Below are positions 25,036 through 32,923 of a stretch of DNA of 49,340 bases, one piece after another. The stretch's first letter is position 1, and every line of letters begins with the position of its first letter. Origin of the DNA: an uncultured Clostridia bacterium. GTDB lineage: Bacteria > Bacillota > Clostridia > UMGS1883. Both the position numbers and the translations under genes were made by a program. The DNA lies in the NCBI GenBank assembly GCA_947629005.1, contig CANRCD010000013.1, forward strand, positions 1 to 49,340, read 5' to 3'. The notes below the pieces were generated by a model that did not search any database, was not told the DNA's origin, and saw only the letters and a list, made by a program, of their open reading frames with translations.

Positions 25036-25917
25036 TTACTTTACGCTTTCGCCGATCTTGATAATCTCGTCGCGTCCAACGCCGCCGTTTATGCCGACGG
25101 AAACGTCGCCGTCCTCCCAATCGAGGTTTCTGTCGCCGGAAAGCACGGCCTTGTGACCGTTTATTTCAAGCTCCTCAATCTCTTCGTCGGTACCCATGGA
25201 GAACGCGGTTTCGTCGTTGATAAGCCTCTCGTTCACATAGATATACTTATCGCCGTTCTTATAGATAACGGTCAGGTAATAGCGGCTGGTATCGAAATAG
25301 GCCGCGCCGTAGAAGCCGTAGCCCTTGGGCAGATATTCGGGAAGCCGGGGCGCGAAGTCCAGAGCGTCGTTCAGCTTAGCCATATCGGCCTCGTTGTCGA
25401 TTATGCTGTATCCGCTTTCTTCATAGCGCTTGAGGGGATCCTCGTCCTTATTGTAGCTTATGGTAATCTCCCCATTACCGTCCTCGGTGACATAGTCGGT
25501 AACGCCGTTATCGCGGAGGTACTGCCTCATGTCCTCCGGCTTTAACTCGTTGCCGTCCTTGTCGTAGAACACCTGTCCGTCGTGGTAGGTGGTGATAAGC
25601 TTGCCGTTTTCGTCATAGAAAATCTGAAGCTCTTCGGGCATTTCGGCCTCGTCCAAATCGACCTGATAAAACTTGTTGGTGCCGGTGGACAGCGTTTTTA
25701 TAATGTTGTCGATAAACTCCTTGGCGAAGGACGTCTGGCCGACGGCGGCCACAAGCCCCACGCAGGCGGCTATTGCGCCGACGCGGGCAAGCACGCGCTT
25801 TTTGGGCGTTTTGATTACGTTTTTCATGGCGTTTAACTCCTTTTCATTTAACTCTGAAACTTCGTAGGCTGAGAAATCAACAGTCGCGTCGTTTAGAATG
25901 TCGTACTGGTTTTTCAT
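25036..25917 (-). CDS. Membrane anti-sigma-type protein with DUF4367-like domain
   Basis: A 293-residue protein. The N-terminal 40 residues are cytoplasmic and lysine-rich, one membrane helix spans about 44-61, and the rest is outside. An acidic middle part (about 85-170) with repeated YDENGK/YDKDGN segments precedes a C-terminal domain (about 185-293). Its DFAPRLPEYLPKGYGFYGA and closing DVSVGINGGVGRDEIIKIGE patterns fit the DUF4367 family common in Clostridia next to sigma factors. It overlaps the sigma gene by 4 nt. Role by context: it holds the sigma factor at the membrane and releases it on an envelope signal (inference). No zinc-finger anti-sigma motif is present. Confidence 0.78.
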   Translation of the reverse strand: MKNQYDILNDATVDFSAYEVSELNEKELNAMKNVIKTPKKRVLARVGAIAACVGLVAAVGQTSFAKEFIDNIIKTLSTGTNKFYQVDLDEAEMPEELQIFYDENGKLITTYHDGQVFYDKDGNELKPEDMRQYLRDNGVTDYVTEDGNGEITISYNKDEDPLKRYEESGYSIIDNEADMAKLNDALDFAPRLPEYLPKGYGFYGAAYFDTSRYYLTVIYKNGDKYIYVNERLINDETAFSMGTDEEIEELEINGHKAVLSGDRNLDWEDGDVSVGINGGVGRDEIIKIGESVK

Positions 25918-26432
25918 TGTGATCGCTCCTTGAATATACTTCTTAGCCTTTTGCGGCCAAGAGAAAGACGGTTATACAGCAGGGCCGGACTTTTGTTTTC
26001 CTCGCGGGCTATGTCGCCCACGGGGCGGCCCATCAGGTAATGCTCGCGGAAGAGCCGCCTGTCGTCGGGCTTGAGGTTCATCAGCAGGCTTTCCACCAGC
26101 TCGGTCAGATCCTCGGGCTCCTCGAAGGGTACGTCGTCGGGCAGCGGCTCGGTGCGGGCCTCGCGGTAGTGGCGGCGCAGATAGTCGGCGCATTTGTACT
26201 TGCATACGGCTCCTATCCAGTTTTTAAGGCTGTTTTTGCTTTCGTCGTAGCGGCTCATATTCTGCCATAGGGAAAGCAGAATGTCGTTTTCGCACTCCTC
26301 GGCGTAGGCCGTGCCGGATAGGTGGCGGCGCACTATTGCGCGTATCAGCGCGCCGTAGTCCTCCACCAGCGCGGCGAAGGCCTTCTGGTTCTTTTTGATA
26401 ACGCCGCTCACTATGTATTTGTCCCTGTCCAT
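25914..26432 (-). CDS. ECF-like RNA polymerase sigma factor
   Basis: Alternative sigma factor of 172 residues. Region 2 (about 15-85) shows FAALVEDYGALIRAIVRRHL and the -10-recognising part NSLKNWIGAVCKYKCADYLR. Region 4 (about 115-165) has a helix-turn-helix, LKPDDRRLFREHYLMGRPVG with DIAREENKSPALLYNRLSLG. Regions 1 and 3 are missing, as in ECF sigma factors. The gene is followed by its probable anti-sigma factor with a 4-nt overlap. A perfect cre-like palindrome lies 26 nt before the ATG, implying carbon control. Target genes are unknown; no second copy of a distinctive promoter was recognised in the window. Confidence 0.88.
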   Translation of the reverse strand: MDRDKYIVSGVIKKNQKAFAALVEDYGALIRAIVRRHLSGTAYAEECENDILLSLWQNMSRYDESKNSLKNWIGAVCKYKCADYLRRHYREARTEPLPDDVPFEEPEDLTELVESLLMNLKPDDRRLFREHYLMGRPVGDIAREENKSPALLYNRLSLGRKRLRSIFKERSQ

Positions 26433-26457
26433 GCTGTCGCCTCCTCTCGGCGGTCAT

Positions 26458-26471
26458 TGAAAACGTTTTCA
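26458..26471. promoter_or_regulatory. Cre-like palindrome (candidate CcpA site) upstream of the sigma factor
   Basis: TGAAAACGTTTTCA is a perfect 14-bp palindrome and fits the catabolite-responsive element consensus with its central CG. It lies between the sigma gene's AT-rich promoter region and the start codon, a position where CcpA binding would block transcription. A self-recognised regulator is the alternative. Confidence 0.7.
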
Positions 26472-26533
26472 CTCCATAGTTCGACCGAAAACAGAAAAAC
26501 CTATAATTTTTTTAAAATCTTTTTGAAAACCGT

Positions 26534-26561
26534 AAAAAATCCGCTCTATACGAGCGGATTT
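26534..26561 (-). terminator. Terminator of the csaB-SBP operon
   Basis: On the minus strand a 10-bp stem (arms AAATCCGCTC and GAGCGGATTT, loop GTATA) is followed by a T run, about 20 nt after the solute-binding protein stop. Its stem sequence also appears in the terminator after glgA. Confidence 0.92.
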
Positions 26562-26581
26562 GAGCGGGCTTTTGCTGGCCG

Positions 26582-28144
26582 CTATTTGCTGAAAAACCAC
26601 CTGCCCACATTGCCGAAAGGCGAGCCGAAAAGCGGCGTAGTGCCTCCGGCAATGGTTTTGGACACGATTATGCTGTCGTCCAGGAAGGCAAGACCGATGA
26701 GCGGCTGCTCGCGGGTAAAGACCTCCTGCACGATGGAGCAGGCGTTGACAAAGGCCTCCTCGTCCGGCGCGGAGGCCAGCGAGGCCAGCGCCGAATCCAT
26801 GTACTCGCTGGAGTAGCCTGAGTAGTTCAGCGAGCCGTCCGAGGCAAGCAGAAACTCCAAATCGTAAAGGTTTCCTATGTCCGCCCCGCCGAGGTAGGCG
26901 TCATAGTCGCCGGCCTCAATACGAGCGAGATAATCGTCAAATCCGGACTCTTCGACCGTGACCTCTATGCCCGATTCCTTGAGCTGGGCCGAGATTATGT
27001 TGGCAGTCACTGCGCGGCGGGGATTTTCGCTGTTCACAAGCAGGCGAAAAGCGAGTCTGCGGCTAACGCCGCCTTCCTCATCGTCACGGACGGTCTTTGA
27101 GAGCACACCGTCGCCGCCGTCTGTCCAGCCGTCATAGAACAGGGCCTCGCGGGCGCCGGCGGAGTTGTAGTCCACCAGCGAAAGGGATGGACTGTAGCGC
27201 AGCGAGCGCGGGTGCATTGGCAGATTGGCCGCCACGGCGTTAATACCGTAGCCGTCGGCCACTATTTCCTCGCGGTCGATGGCGCTGCTGAGGGCGGAGC
27301 GCACCGCCGCCGAGGCAAAAATCGGATTGTCATAGTTGAGGCCGATATACTCAAACGCCGCTCCGCAGGCGCGCTTGACCTCGCAGTTGTCGCGGACGGC
27401 GAATTCGTCAAAGTCATAAACGCGGCTTTGCACGGCGTTTGTCACGCCGGTGGAAAAGGCCGAGGCCATAGCCAGCTGTTCCCGCACTATGCTGAAAACC
27501 ACCTTGTCAAAGCCGGCCGCCCCGTCTCGGTAGCCGTCAAAGCGCGTCAACGTCAGGCTTTGGCCCTCGTTGTAGCTTTCAAACATAAAAGGGCCTGTAC
27601 CGACGGCAGCCGAATCAAGGCTGCCCGCGCCGAGCGGTATAATCGGGAAATACAGCGAGCTTAAAATCTGACTGTAGCTGCGGCTGAGGTTCAGCGTCAC
27701 GCTGTGGGCGCCGGTTTCGACAGCGGCGTTCACATAGCGCAGCAGGTCGGAATACGGGCCGTCCTTTTCGCCCTTGATGGTGTTCACAGTGTATACCACG
27801 TCCTTGGCGGTCAGCTCCGTGCCGTCGTGCCAGAGCACGCCCCTGCGCAGGTTCAGCGTAAGAGCGGTGGCGTCGGAATTGAAGGCCCAGCTTTCGGCAA
27901 GCACGGGGCGCAGCTCCTGTTCGGCCGTAACGGCGATGAGCGGCTCGTACACGGCAAAAAGAGCGTCCCGAGCGGTGGGCGACTTGGTGAGCAATGGGTT
28001 CAGGGTATCGGTGGCGCACATGGTGAGGTTCAGCGTTCCGCCGTAAACCACCGACGTTTCGGAAGTCACTACGCCCTCGCCGTCTCCGTCGCAGGCTGCA
28101 AGCCAAAGCGCCGCGGCGAGGATAAGGGCCAAAAGTCTTTTCAA
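26582..28144 (-). CDS. Peptide/nickel-type ABC solute-binding lipoprotein (orphan)
   Basis: Extracellular SBP_bac_5 (DppA/OppA-like) protein, 520 residues from a TTG start at 28144. The signal peptide LKRLLALILAAALWLAAC ends in a lipobox with Cys18. Family features: GGTLNLTMCATDTLNPLLTK, then LRPVLAESWAFNSDATALTL, LRRGVLWHDGTELTAKDVVY, and GTGPFMFESYNEGQSLTL. The TTG overlaps the pgeF stop (TTGA), and GAGGAGGGAG lies about 8 nt upstream; earlier in-frame codons are inside pgeF and arginine-rich, hence rejected. No permease or ATPase gene is next to it, so it either works with a transporter encoded elsewhere or is a receptor. It is the last gene of the csaB operon. Confidence 0.88.
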   Translation of the reverse strand: MKRLLALILAAALWLAACDGDGEGVVTSETSVVYGGTLNLTMCATDTLNPLLTKSPTARDALFAVYEPLIAVTAEQELRPVLAESWAFNSDATALTLNLRRGVLWHDGTELTAKDVVYTVNTIKGEKDGPYSDLLRYVNAAVETGAHSVTLNLSRSYSQILSSLYFPIIPLGAGSLDSAAVGTGPFMFESYNEGQSLTLTRFDGYRDGAAGFDKVVFSIVREQLAMASAFSTGVTNAVQSRVYDFDEFAVRDNCEVKRACGAAFEYIGLNYDNPIFASAAVRSALSSAIDREEIVADGYGINAVAANLPMHPRSLRYSPSLSLVDYNSAGAREALFYDGWTDGGDGVLSKTVRDDEEGGVSRRLAFRLLVNSENPRRAVTANIISAQLKESGIEVTVEESGFDDYLARIEAGDYDAYLGGADIGNLYDLEFLLASDGSLNYSGYSSEYMDSALASLASAPDEEAFVNACSIVQEVFTREQPLIGLAFLDDSIIVSKTIAGGTTPLFGSPFGNVGRWFFSK

Positions 28145-28926
28145 GGCCGCTCCCTCCTCTCTATAACGGCGGCGAGAGTACCGCTTTTTCCGCCTTGGCC
28201 TCGGTGCGAGAAAAACATTTCGTTCTCGCACTTGGTGCAGGGAGCGGAATTGTCAATTTTAACGAGGCCGAGGCCGCGAAGCATCAACTCGTTTGCGAGC
28301 TTAAGGTCAAGCATATATTTTCCGCCGCCCTTTGCCGAACGGCAGCTTTCCGGAAAGCGCAGGGCCACATCCTCGCTGACCTCGTAGCAGCAAGCTCCGA
28401 TGGCCGGTCCTATGGCGGCCAGCATGGATTTTGCGTCCGCGCCGAGCGAAATCAGTCTTTTGGCGGTCTTTTCGGCAATGCGGGCCTCGGTGCCGCGCCA
28501 GCCGCTGTGTACGGCGGCCACCGCGCCTATGTCGGGAGCGTAGAGCAAAATCGGCACGCAGTCAGCTGCAAAGGCCATGAGCGGCACATTGGGCAGCAGA
28601 GTTATCACGGCGTCCACGCCGCCGTCCCACGCCGAGGATACGCCGCGACCCACGTTTTCGCTGTCAATTATCTCCACCCTGTCGGTGTGTTCCTGATTTG
28701 TAGAGCTTAAATTCGCCTCGGTAAATCCCGCCTCGCGGCAGAGAATAGCGCGGTTTTGCGCCACAAGGGCAGGGTCGTCGCCCCGCCGCGGGCTCATGGA
28801 AAGAGAGGCGTAAGGCCCGCGGCTGACGCCGCCCTTACGCCCCGTAAAGCCGTGTATGAGCTCCGTTCTCTCCGCGAGCAGGGGCGACTGCCACAGCTCC
28901 ACGGAGCCTATTTTCCGTATCGGCAT
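28141..28926 (-). CDS. pgeF: PgeF/YfiH family (laccase-domain) protein
   Basis: Cytoplasmic metal-dependent protein of 261 residues. Homologues are reported to act as purine nucleoside phosphorylase/adenosine deaminase or to correct mis-incorporated L-serine in peptidoglycan precursors (PgeF in E. coli). The zinc ligands are visible in their conserved contexts: QEHTDR (His), FAADCVPILLY (Cys) and AAVHSGWRGTEARI (His). The C-terminal region DLKLANELMLRGLG and CTKCENEMFFSHRG also match. It overlaps the upstream phosphodiesterase by 19 nt and the downstream lipoprotein by 4 nt, so it is part of the csaB operon, which supports an envelope-related role. Confidence 0.9.
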   Translation of the reverse strand: MPIRKIGSVELWQSPLLAERTELIHGFTGRKGGVSRGPYASLSMSPRRGDDPALVAQNRAILCREAGFTEANLSSTNQEHTDRVEIIDSENVGRGVSSAWDGGVDAVITLLPNVPLMAFAADCVPILLYAPDIGAVAAVHSGWRGTEARIAEKTAKRLISLGADAKSMLAAIGPAIGACCYEVSEDVALRFPESCRSAKGGGKYMLDLKLANELMLRGLGLVKIDNSAPCTKCENEMFFSHRGQGGKSGTLAAVIERRERP

Positions 28927-29699
28927 ATTCGGGTTATCTCCTTTGCCATGCCTGTTTCGTCGTCAATATCCACCAACGCTCCCGACAGCATATACTGCCC
29001 CGTCGCCACCTTAAAGCGGGGCCTCTTGCCCTCGCTCTCGGTAAAGCGGGCGATAGAGGCGTCCTTGTCGAGCCCCAGCACGCTGTGTACCGCGCCGGTG
29101 CGGCCGGCGTCAGTCATATAGGCCGTGCCGTGCGGCAGCACGCGCGCGTCGGCCGTCTGCACATGGGTGTGGGTGCCGATGACGGCGGAAACAAGGCCGT
29201 CCATATAATAGCCGAGGGCCTCCTTTTCGCTGGTGGCCTCGGCGTGAAAATCTATTAAAATAACGGGGGTTTTCTCCCTCGCCTTCTCGGCGAGCTCCCT
29301 TGCCATAAAAAAGGGATTAAGGTCGTTCTCGTCCATAAACGCTCGGCCTATGAGGTTAATCACCGCGATTTTGCGGCCCTTTTTGTCGGCCGTAACGGCC
29401 AGCCCCTCCCCGGGACAGTCGATGTGCAGATTGGCGGGCCGCACCAAATTTTCGCCCTCCTGAAACAGGGTGCAGATCTCCTTTTTTCCAAAGGTATGGT
29501 TACCCATTGTGAAAAAATCCACTCCTGCGCGTCGCAGCTCGTCGTAGCCGTTGCGGTTCATGCCTATCCCGCCGGAGGCGTTTTCCCCGTTGGCGACGCA
29601 GAAGTCCACGCCAAGCTCGTACTTAAGCTCCGGCAGCAACGCGAAAACCGCGTCCCGTCCTGTGCGGCCCATGACGTCGCCAATAAAAAGCAGCTTCAT
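28908..29699 (-). CDS. YmdB-type metallophosphoesterase
   Basis: A 263-residue metallophosphoesterase of the TIGR00282/YmdB group. The B. subtilis YmdB hydrolyses 2',3'-cyclic AMP and affects biofilm and motility decisions (family knowledge). The metal ligands sit in GDVMGRTGRDAV (Asp8), ANGENASGG, MGNHTFGKKE, DFHAEATSEKEA and GTHTHVQTADARVL. No signal peptide is present, so it is cytosolic. It lies 24 nt after the coiled-coil membrane protein and overlaps pgeF. The symbol is not given because orthology to ymdB cannot be proved here. Confidence 0.92.
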   Translation of the reverse strand: MKLLFIGDVMGRTGRDAVFALLPELKYELGVDFCVANGENASGGIGMNRNGYDELRRAGVDFFTMGNHTFGKKEICTLFQEGENLVRPANLHIDCPGEGLAVTADKKGRKIAVINLIGRAFMDENDLNPFFMARELAEKAREKTPVILIDFHAEATSEKEALGYYMDGLVSAVIGTHTHVQTADARVLPHGTAYMTDAGRTGAVHSVLGLDKDASIARFTESEGKRPRFKVATGQYMLSGALVDIDDETGMAKEITRICRYGK

Positions 29700-29723
29700 T
29701 TGTTTTCCTTTCTCGGCTTCCTC

Positions 29724-30518
29724 TCAAAGTTTGTCCGCGTACTTCTTCACATAAGCGGCCTTCTGGGCCGCCTTTTCGTTTTCGTAGGCGGTGCGTATGG
29801 TCGAAATTATGGATTTATCCGCCCCTCGGGCGTCCAGCTCGGCGGAGAGATTTGAAAGTATGCCCTCCACCTCAGCGTCGCACTGGGTCTGGAGCGAGTT
29901 CACATCACCTATTAGCTTGCTTAGCGCGTTGGACTGCGCCGCCGCCTTGCTGGTAACGGTCTTTTGCTGGTCGTAGTATGCCTTGGCGTTTTTCACCGCT
30001 CCGTCTATCCTGCCCATGTAGCTTGATTGAAGGGCCGAAAGCTGCGCCACGGTTTCCGCCACTATCTGGTCGGCGGTCTTTGCGGGCGCGGGGGTCTCTC
30101 CCTTCGGGGCAGAGGGCTTGGCAGCGGGTTCGGGCTCTTGCTCGGGCTTCGACGGAGAATCGGGCTTCGGCGCTTCCTCGGGCGCGACGGTCTGCCCCGC
30201 GTCAGCCTCCGGCGCGGAAGCCTCGGGCAGAGCCTCGGCGAAAATCTGTGCCATAACGGCGGTCTGCGAGAGCTCGCCGCTGGCGATCTTCTGCTTTTCC
30301 TCCTCGGTCATTTCGCGCAGCTCCACCGAAACCTGACTGTTCATGTCGGCAAGTGTGCTTTCCGCGTTTGAAACATTTATCTCGGCAAGCTCCTCATCAC
30401 TGTAGCGCATACCGCTGATGAGCGCGCTGATGTTCTTCCACTGCCACACCGCCAGCGCGGCGGCTACGGCCACAAGCACAAGGATGACTACCGCCGCTAT
30501 TTTAAGCGCTTTTTTCAT
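29724..30518 (-). CDS. Membrane-anchored coiled-coil protein, unknown function
   Basis: A 264-residue protein not recognised as a known family. A single membrane helix (about 7-26) anchors it, with the bulk outside. Residues 38-95 contain an acidic helix; about 95-150 are a Pro/Glu/Ala/Lys-rich linker (EAPKPDSPSKPEQEPEP-like). Residues 150-264 are predicted helical with heptad-like spacing, including LSALQSSYMGRIDGAVKNAK. The pattern suggests a wall-spanning stalk with a coiled-coil end. It overlaps csaB by 4 nt and precedes the YmdB-type gene, so an envelope role is likely. The proline-rich region has repeat-like composition that could vary between strains. Confidence 0.72.
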   Translation of the reverse strand: MKKALKIAAVVILVLVAVAAALAVWQWKNISALISGMRYSDEELAEINVSNAESTLADMNSQVSVELREMTEEEKQKIASGELSQTAVMAQIFAEALPEASAPEADAGQTVAPEEAPKPDSPSKPEQEPEPAAKPSAPKGETPAPAKTADQIVAETVAQLSALQSSYMGRIDGAVKNAKAYYDQQKTVTSKAAAQSNALSKLIGDVNSLQTQCDAEVEGILSNLSAELDARGADKSIISTIRTAYENEKAAQKAAYVKKYADKL

Positions 30519-31603
30519 TTTTTATCACTACTCCTAAGCAACTCTAAGGCCAGCTCCGCGTTTCTGGCCGCCTTAGCGCGAAGGGCGGCGTTTTCGCCGT
30601 CCAGACGGGCGCGTATCTCATCGCCGTTTGCAAGACAGTCACGGGCTATTTTGTAGAGCTCGCCGGCGTTGACGCTGGCGGCCTCTACATAACGGCGCTG
30701 GTTCATATAGTCCATTGTTCCCCTAATTTTTGGGTCGTAGACAATGCCGAGCATGGGCACGCCCGCCGCCGAAGCGAAAATCAGCGTATGCAGCCGCATA
30801 CCTATGGCCATACGGCAAAGGCCGATAACCCCCAGCATTTCCGAAACCGAAAGCTCGCGGTCAATTATGACCGAAGGCGACTCCATCTTTGCGGCTATGC
30901 GGCGGGATATGGCGAGGTCTCTGCTGAGCTGCATGGGGAAAAACAGCGGAAGATAGCCGTCGGCCGAAAGCATATCGGCGGCGCGGGCTATCTCGTCCTC
31001 AAAATTCGGGGCGGAGCCCTTCCATTCGCGGACCGAAAACGCCACCATCGGTCTGCCGCCCGCGTCGATTATCTCCCTCGCCCTCTCCTCGGAGCAGGGC
31101 CTCAGCAGATAAGCCGGATCGGCCGTCACCTCCACCCGCGGACGGGTGATATTGCAGCGGCGTATTTCGTTCATTGATACGTTCTCACGCAGGGTGATAA
31201 GGTCCACCTTATTGAGCGCCCGCGTGACCTTTTTCACGTTTTTGTCGGATATGGGGCCAAGGCCGTTGGCGTAGAGCATGACCTTCAGGCCAAGCAGCTT
31301 CGCCGCACGGATTATGGCCAGATAGTAGAGCAGGCTTTTGGTGCTGGTGGCGTCCTGAATAAGGCTGCCGCCGCCGCTGATGAGAAGCCTGCCGCGCATC
31401 AGCGCCCAGAGCACGGCAAAGGGATTAAAGCGGTTTACCGTATTTATGCCGTAGGCCCTGCGCGTGTGCTCGGCGTCGCCCGAAAGGGCCGTTATGCTCA
31501 CGTTAGGGTCGAGGGCGCGCAGATTATCGACTATGCTCTTGAGCAGGGCCTCGTCGCCGCTGTTGCCAAGCCCGTAGTATCCCGATATGATTATATCCGC
31601 CAC
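30515..31603 (-). CDS. csaB: CsaB-type polysaccharide pyruvyl transferase
   Basis: Adds pyruvate ketals to secondary cell-wall polysaccharide, creating the ligand for SLH domains (known for B. anthracis CsaB). 362 residues. Family markers: IISGYYGLGNSGDEALLKSI at the N-terminus, ISGGGSLIQDATSTKSLLYY, GPISDKNVKKVTRALNKVDL, VTADPAYLL and the C-terminal IGMRLHTLIFASAAGVPMLG. It is the first gene of a five-gene operon driven by the promoter at 31628-31656. The window also encodes an SLH protein at 28-1377, so substrate and reader of the modification are both present. Confidence 0.92.
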   Translation of the reverse strand: MADIIISGYYGLGNSGDEALLKSIVDNLRALDPNVSITALSGDAEHTRRAYGINTVNRFNPFAVLWALMRGRLLISGGGSLIQDATSTKSLLYYLAIIRAAKLLGLKVMLYANGLGPISDKNVKKVTRALNKVDLITLRENVSMNEIRRCNITRPRVEVTADPAYLLRPCSEERAREIIDAGGRPMVAFSVREWKGSAPNFEDEIARAADMLSADGYLPLFFPMQLSRDLAISRRIAAKMESPSVIIDRELSVSEMLGVIGLCRMAIGMRLHTLIFASAAGVPMLGIVYDPKIRGTMDYMNQRRYVEAASVNAGELYKIARDCLANGDEIRARLDGENAALRAKAARNAELALELLRSSDKK

Positions 31604-31627
31604 GTTGCCGCCTCCTCCCAGCTTTTG

Positions 31628-31656
31628 ATTATATCACATTAATTTTATTTTGTAAA
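31628..31656 (-). promoter_or_regulatory. Promoter of the csaB operon
   Basis: Minus-strand TTTACA (31651-31656), 17 nt and TATAAT (31628-31633), within a very AT-rich stretch that may act as an UP element, about 25 nt before csaB. Confidence 0.8.
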
Positions 31657-31694
31657 TACAAATTAAAAATACAACTAAAAAATTTAACAAATAA

Positions 31695-31723
31695 TAGAAG
31701 AAATGGGAGCGCAATGCACTCCC
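31695..31723 (-). terminator. Terminator of the ABC exporter-GNAT operon
   Basis: On the minus strand an 8-bp stem (arms GGGAGTGC and GCGCTCCC, one G-U pair, loop ATT) is followed by a T-rich tract (ATTTCTTCTATTATTTG), about 40 nt after the GNAT stop. It lies between that operon and the csaB promoter. Confidence 0.75.
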
Positions 31724-31763
31724 CGCGGCCCGTGCGTTTATCGCGGACAGCGCGTCGAAGGCG

Positions 31764-32201
31764 TCACGGAGCCTTTTCCATTTTTACATGAGGCGCGCCC
31801 GCTTCGATAAACTCCCCGGACGCGCGGGCATAGCCGCATTTTTCATAAAAGGGCGCGGCGCCGAGCTTTGCGTCAAGCGCTATTTTTTCGGCTCTGCCGC
31901 GGTAAAGCTCCTCCGTCGCGGCGAGCATGGCGCGGCCGATTCCTCTGCCCCGATACTCTCTCAGCACGCAAAAACGCTGGAGCACGGCCTCGCCGCCGCG
32001 CAAGACGCAGCGCAGGGCTCCCGCCGGTCTGCCGTCCCAAAAAGCGAGAAAATGATCGCAGCGTCCAAGCACGTCAAGCCCATCGCGCTCAATTTCCTCC
32101 GGCACGCCCATTTCCTCGGTGAATACCTCGCGGCGCACCCTCAGGCACTCGGCGATAAGCTCGGAGGTGTCGGCCAAAATCAGCTCAAAATTTCCGTTCA
32201 T
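31764..32201 (-). CDS. GNAT family N-acetyltransferase
   Basis: A 145-residue acetyltransferase of the GNAT fold. The acetyl-CoA-binding motif A is LQRFCVLREYRGRGIGRAML (R-G-R-G-I-G at about residues 84-89), followed by the C-terminal LDAKLGAAPFYEKCGYARAS, typical of the ElaA/YjcF-type subgroup. The acceptor is unknown. It overlaps the GH25 gene by 4 nt and is the last gene of the ABC exporter operon. Confidence 0.88.
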   Translation of the reverse strand: MNGNFELILADTSELIAECLRVRREVFTEEMGVPEEIERDGLDVLGRCDHFLAFWDGRPAGALRCVLRGGEAVLQRFCVLREYRGRGIGRAMLAATEELYRGRAEKIALDAKLGAAPFYEKCGYARASGEFIEAGAPHVKMEKAP

Positions 32202-32923
32202 TTTCCATACCTCTTAAACTGCCGCTTGGTGCCGTTAAACACGTTCATATCTATAAACCTCTCATCGCCGGAGTAGCCCTCAAGCGTCTCTCTGTCGGTG
32301 TACTGCCAGAAGGTCCAGTCCCGCTCGTCGGAAAGGGTTGGCTTCGTATATACGCTCCTTATCCAGATGTCGCAGTCCTCAAAATCTCCCGCAACGTACA
32401 TATCGTAGACACGGGCAGTCGTGTAGATGATCGGCCGCTTGCCGTAATAACCGCGCAGCTCGGAGATGAGGGCCTTGATTTCGGCCAGAGTCTCCTCCCT
32501 GTCGGGGAGCCGCTCGTCAATATCACCGTAAAACTCGAAATCCACCACCGGCGGGAGCAGCCCCTCGCCCTTTCCCACGGCGTTTATGTAGTTCTGCGCT
32601 TGAGTGCGGCCGGGGCTTTCAAAGCTGAAAAAGTGGTAGGCCCCGACGCGAAGCTTCGTTTTGAGCGCCCCCTCCATGTTTATCCCGAAGTTTTCATCGG
32701 TGTGAGAGCTGCCCTCGGTGGCCTTGATAAAGGCGAAGTCTATGCCCTGCTCCGCCAGAACCTCCCAGTCTATATCCCCTTGATAGTGGGAAACGTCCAC
32801 CCCGCGGACAGGGTAATCCGCGGGGGAGTTGAGCCGCACCGTTCCGTTAAAAAAGAGCGCGAGCAACACTATGGCTATGATTATTGTTATCACGGCGGCT
32901 GCCGCCGCTGTCCGTTTTTTCAT
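32198..32923 (-). CDS. Membrane-anchored GH25 lysozyme (muramidase)
   Basis: Cleaves the MurNAc-GlcNAc bond of peptidoglycan (GH25, known). 241 residues with an uncleaved N-terminal helix (about 7-25) that anchors it outside the membrane. The catalytic domain (about 40-241) starts VRGVDVSHYQGDIDWEVLAE, has the acidic pair in VVDFEFYGDIDERLP and FAFIKATEGSS, and ends with FWQYTDRETLEGYSG. The start at 32923 overlaps the exporter stop by one nucleotide (TGATG); upstream in-frame sequence lies within the exporter gene and is rejected. It is translationally coupled to the ABC transporter and the GNAT. Confidence 0.92.
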   Translation of the reverse strand: MKKRTAAAAAVITIIIAIVLLALFFNGTVRLNSPADYPVRGVDVSHYQGDIDWEVLAEQGIDFAFIKATEGSSHTDENFGINMEGALKTKLRVGAYHFFSFESPGRTQAQNYINAVGKGEGLLPPVVDFEFYGDIDERLPDREETLAEIKALISELRGYYGKRPIIYTTARVYDMYVAGDFEDCDIWIRSVYTKPTLSDERDWTFWQYTDRETLEGYSGDERFIDMNVFNGTKRQFKRYGK

